Source: Candidatus Pacearchaeota archaeon (GTDB taxonomy: Archaea > Nanobdellota > Nanobdellia > Pacearchaeales > GW2011-AR1). Taken from it: a DNA stretch of 59,921 nucleotides. Position 1 is the stretch's first letter; every line of letters begins with the position of its first letter. The translations under genes were made by a program, and so were the position numbers. Below, in pieces: positions 57,732 to 59,921 of this stretch. The DNA lies in assembly GCA_002688015.1 (NCBI GenBank), contig NZBT01000011.1:1-59921 (forward strand), read 5' to 3'. Below the pieces are notes generated by a model. The model was not told the origin of the DNA, did no database searches, and saw nothing but the letters and a program-made list of their open reading frames with translations.

Positions 57732-57753
57732 AAAGATTTCCTTGGAAATCTTT
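57732..57753. promoter_or_regulatory. palindrome abutting TATA box
   Basis: AAAGATTTCC-TT-GGAAATCTTT followed by TTATAC. Confidence 0.45.
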
Positions 57754-57798
57754 TTATACTCTTTATACCTCAATATTCTATGGCAAGGGAAGCATAAA

Positions 57799-58071
57799 AT
57801 GGCAAAAGAAAAAGAAGAAAGCCTTGGAAAAGAAGTAGGTGAAGTATCTGACTATTTCTCACATGTAGAAGTAGCAGCCTTGAAAGTTTCTGGAAAGATT
57901 AGCGTTGGAGACAAGATAAGAATTAAAGGTCATACAACAGATTTCGAACAAACAATAGACTCCATGCAAATAGATAGAAAAGATGTTGAATCTGTAAAAA
58001 AAGGAGATGATGTAGGAATAAAAGTCTCTGATCGTGTCAGAAAACACGATAAAGTGTATCTTGTTAAATAA
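57799..58071 (+). CDS. EF-Tu domain II-like translation factor-like protein
   Basis: MAKEKEESLGKEVGEVSDYFSHVEVAALKVSGKISVGDKIRIKGHTTDFEQTIDSMQID; start placed downstream of promoter. Confidence 0.75.
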   Translation: MAKEKEESLGKEVGEVSDYFSHVEVAALKVSGKISVGDKIRIKGHTTDFEQTIDSMQIDRKDVESVKKGDDVGIKVSDRVRKHDKVYLVK

Positions 58072-58127
58072 TTTCTAATTATCTCTCAGAGGAATCTTTT
58101 TAAAGCAACTATAATTCTACTCATTAG

Positions 58128-58295
58128 GCTCCTGTAGTCTAGTGGCCAAAGATACTGCCCTCTCGTGTGCCGAGGATTACCTCTCTGGAGAATATCCTCA
58201 GTTCTCTCTAGGACAGGCCAAAAGTTTTGTGCCTCTTCAATATTGAAGGGGCACGGAGAACGGCGGTGACCCGGGTTCGACTCCCGGCAGGAGCA
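58128..58295 (+). tRNA. tRNA-Glu(CTC) with 95-nt intron (58166-58260)
   Basis: GCTCCTG/CAGGAGC; canonical BHB: CTCT/GGAG 4-bp helix, 3-nt bulges CG^T and AA^C, GTGCC/GGCAC inner helix. Confidence 0.92.
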
Positions 58296-58340
58296 TCTTT
58301 GTTCACAGATGCGAGTACTCGAGCAATAGTGAATCAAAGA
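58296..58340 (+). ncRNA. novel 45-nt structured RNA element, copy 2
   Basis: TCTTTG-TTCAC-AGATGCGAGTACTCGAGCAATA-GTGAA-T-CAAAGA. Confidence 0.7.
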
Positions 58341-58350
58341 AAAAAACAAA

Positions 58351-58515
58351 ATGGTAAAGAAGAAGAAATGTTTTGAATGCAAGAAGGAATTTGAAGTCAA
58401 ACCTACTGCGAGGTATGTTAGAAAATATTGCGACACTTGCGGTAAAAAAAGAAAGAAAATGTGGGATAATCAATGGAAATTGAAGTTTGAAGACTTCGAT
58501 GATGATGACGAATAA
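58351..58515 (+). CDS. small zinc-ribbon-like protein (54 aa, not in ORF track)
   Basis: MVKKKKCFECKKEFEVKPTARYVRKYCDTCGKKRKKMWDNQWKLKFEDFDDDDE*; two CxxC pairs. Confidence 0.75.
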   Translation: MVKKKKCFECKKEFEVKPTARYVRKYCDTCGKKRKKMWDNQWKLKFEDFDDDDE

Positions 58516-59283
58516 CTAAAGCCTTAGCTTCCCATCTCTCCAATCCCTAATTACTTGAAAAATAGTCCTATGCTCATCAACCCTATTTCCTTTCAGTAAA
58601 AAACCTCGAGCCCTCCCTATTTCCAATAAAATATCATATTTATCGCTCCCTTCCCCAATTTTCATTTTATAAAATTTTTCTAAATTTTCTTTTCCATAAT
58701 CCAAAAACATTTTTATAATTTCCAAAGCCACAGATTCTGGATCTCTCAACCTCTCCGGATTCTTAGCTCCTAAAATTCCAAGCATTATTTCATCATCACT
58801 CCATGGCACAACTCCAGGACTGTCAAGAATCCTAAGACTTCCTGCATTCACCCACTGAATCCCTCTTGTAGTTCCTGCTTTGTTAGAAACTTTTGCTCTA
58901 GCTCTTTTAGCCAAAGCATTAATTATGGCACTCTTTCCGACATTTGGATATCCAACAATTCCAATCATTGGCTCTGCGATTCCTGCCCTCTTAGAAGAAA
59001 TTAGAATCTTTTCCTTTAATTTTCTCATTCCAATATTCCTAACCCCAGAAACAAAAACACTATCTTTCTCTTTTGCTTTTAAAAAATTCAAATAATCTTT
59101 CGAAACAAGATCAATCTTCGTATAAACTTTAATTAATATCTTTTTATGGAGTTTAATAAGATCTTCTACTTCATCATTCCTAGAAATCTTAGGCATTCTC
59201 GCATCCATAATTTCCAATACAACATCACTTTCATTTACAACTTTCTTAACTACTGGCCAAAATCCCATGCCTCTCCTAAACAA
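58516..59283 (-). CDS. Circularly permuted GTPase (YlqF/RbgA-like)
   Basis: VLEIMDARMPKISRN, GYPNVGKSAIINALA, KAGTTRGIQWV, LDSPGVV. Confidence 0.9.
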   Translation of the reverse strand: MFRRGMGFWPVVKKVVNESDVVLEIMDARMPKISRNDEVEDLIKLHKKILIKVYTKIDLVSKDYLNFLKAKEKDSVFVSGVRNIGMRKLKEKILISSKRAGIAEPMIGIVGYPNVGKSAIINALAKRARAKVSNKAGTTRGIQWVNAGSLRILDSPGVVPWSDDEIMLGILGAKNPERLRDPESVALEIIKMFLDYGKENLEKFYKMKIGEGSDKYDILLEIGRARGFLLKGNRVDEHRTIFQVIRDWRDGKLRL

Positions 59284-59299
59284 AGAAGGCTTTTAATCC

Positions 59300-59533
59300 T
59301 TACTCAAACAAAGAATTATAACACGGAACATGAAAATATAAAAGACTCGCCCCTTTTCCATGCTTCACAACAACTTCGTAAGCATCATCTCCATCAATTT
59401 CGCCAACACAAGACTCACATCTATGATAATCTTTCTTACGAAAAATAACATCTACGCTTGGATCGTCAAAGGTTATTCTTGTTGCTAAATCTTTAAAGAA
59501 TACTTCTCTTTGCGCACCTATATCAATTCCCAT
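59300..59533 (-). CDS. Cys-containing small hypothetical protein
   Basis: CESCVGEI...FHVPCY. Confidence 0.5.
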   Translation of the reverse strand: MGIDIGAQREVFFKDLATRITFDDPSVDVIFRKKDYHRCESCVGEIDGDDAYEVVVKHGKGASLLYFHVPCYNSLFE

Positions 59534-59570
59534 AATAATTCAAAGCATCCAAAAAATATAAACCTATTTA

Positions 59571-59843
59571 TCAATTATCTCTCAAAGGAGCAAGAAAAGA
59601 ATCTCCTGCTTTAATCTCTCTAAAACAACTTCTACAAGAACAATATCTCTCAATATGTTTCCTATCATTATCATCAACAAAATTTCTAGCCAATAGTATC
59701 ATTCCTCCCTCAATATGCTCTGAACAGAAATAACAATGATTATTTGGAGAGGGCAAATCAATCAACGTTAATTTCCCCTGTCTAACTTCCTCAATCAAAT
59801 TATCTCTATTCTCCCAGTAATCTATTCCTGCAATAATTTTCAT
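59571..59843 (-). CDS. Cys-rich small hypothetical protein
   Basis: CYFCSEHI...RYCSCRSCFREI. Confidence 0.5.
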   Translation of the reverse strand: MKIIAGIDYWENRDNLIEEVRQGKLTLIDLPSPNNHCYFCSEHIEGGMILLARNFVDDNDRKHIERYCSCRSCFREIKAGDSFLAPLRDN

Positions 59844-59921
59844 GATTTTTCATGAAAAGCAATCTTTATAAACACACTTTTTCTCTGCCTATCATGAAGC
59901 GTTCCTCAAGAAGATGGAAAA

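Noticed and set aside
57742-57798. Upstream start (MEIFLYSLYL...) for the EF-like gene
   Set aside because: Begins upstream of the likely TATA box; MAKEKEESL at 57799 is more natural
58086-58436. Minus-strand 116-aa ORF
   Set aside because: Runs through tRNA-Glu(CTC), its intron, the RNA element and the CxxC ORF on the opposite strand

Overview
AT-rich, densely coded archaeal chromosome segment. Gene content (Kae1, aIF2-gamma, aIF5B, S6e/S24e/S27ae, RpoE1, Rpp30-like, BHB-type tRNA introns, many tiny ORFs) suggests a DPANN lineage such as Pace-/Woesearchaeota; this placement is inference. I support about 65 CDS and eight tRNA genes: Ile(TAT), Glu(TTC), His(GTG), Ser(GGA), Trp(CCA), Thr(GGT), Gln(CTG), Glu(CTC). 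Four of the eight tRNAs appear to be split by introns. No rRNA or CRISPR array was found. The strongest unexplained signals are: (1) a 45-nt RNA element present twice (7929-7973 and 58296-58340), each directly after a tRNA, with compensatory stem changes and an invariant apical sequence; (2) diverged inverted structured intergenic regions (20422-20487 and 22670-22895) flanking a TrmB-regulated three-gene module; (3) a 2172-aa Cys-rich surface protein combining a propeller with tandem N-glycosylation sequons, Kazal-like domains and TSP3-like acidic repeats; (4) genes with apparent frame breaks (ASCH-like gene, flippase-like gene at an A8 tract); (5) structured leader/ncRNA candidates at 10600-10680 and 32731-32790. 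All calls come from reading the sequence; no database search was run.
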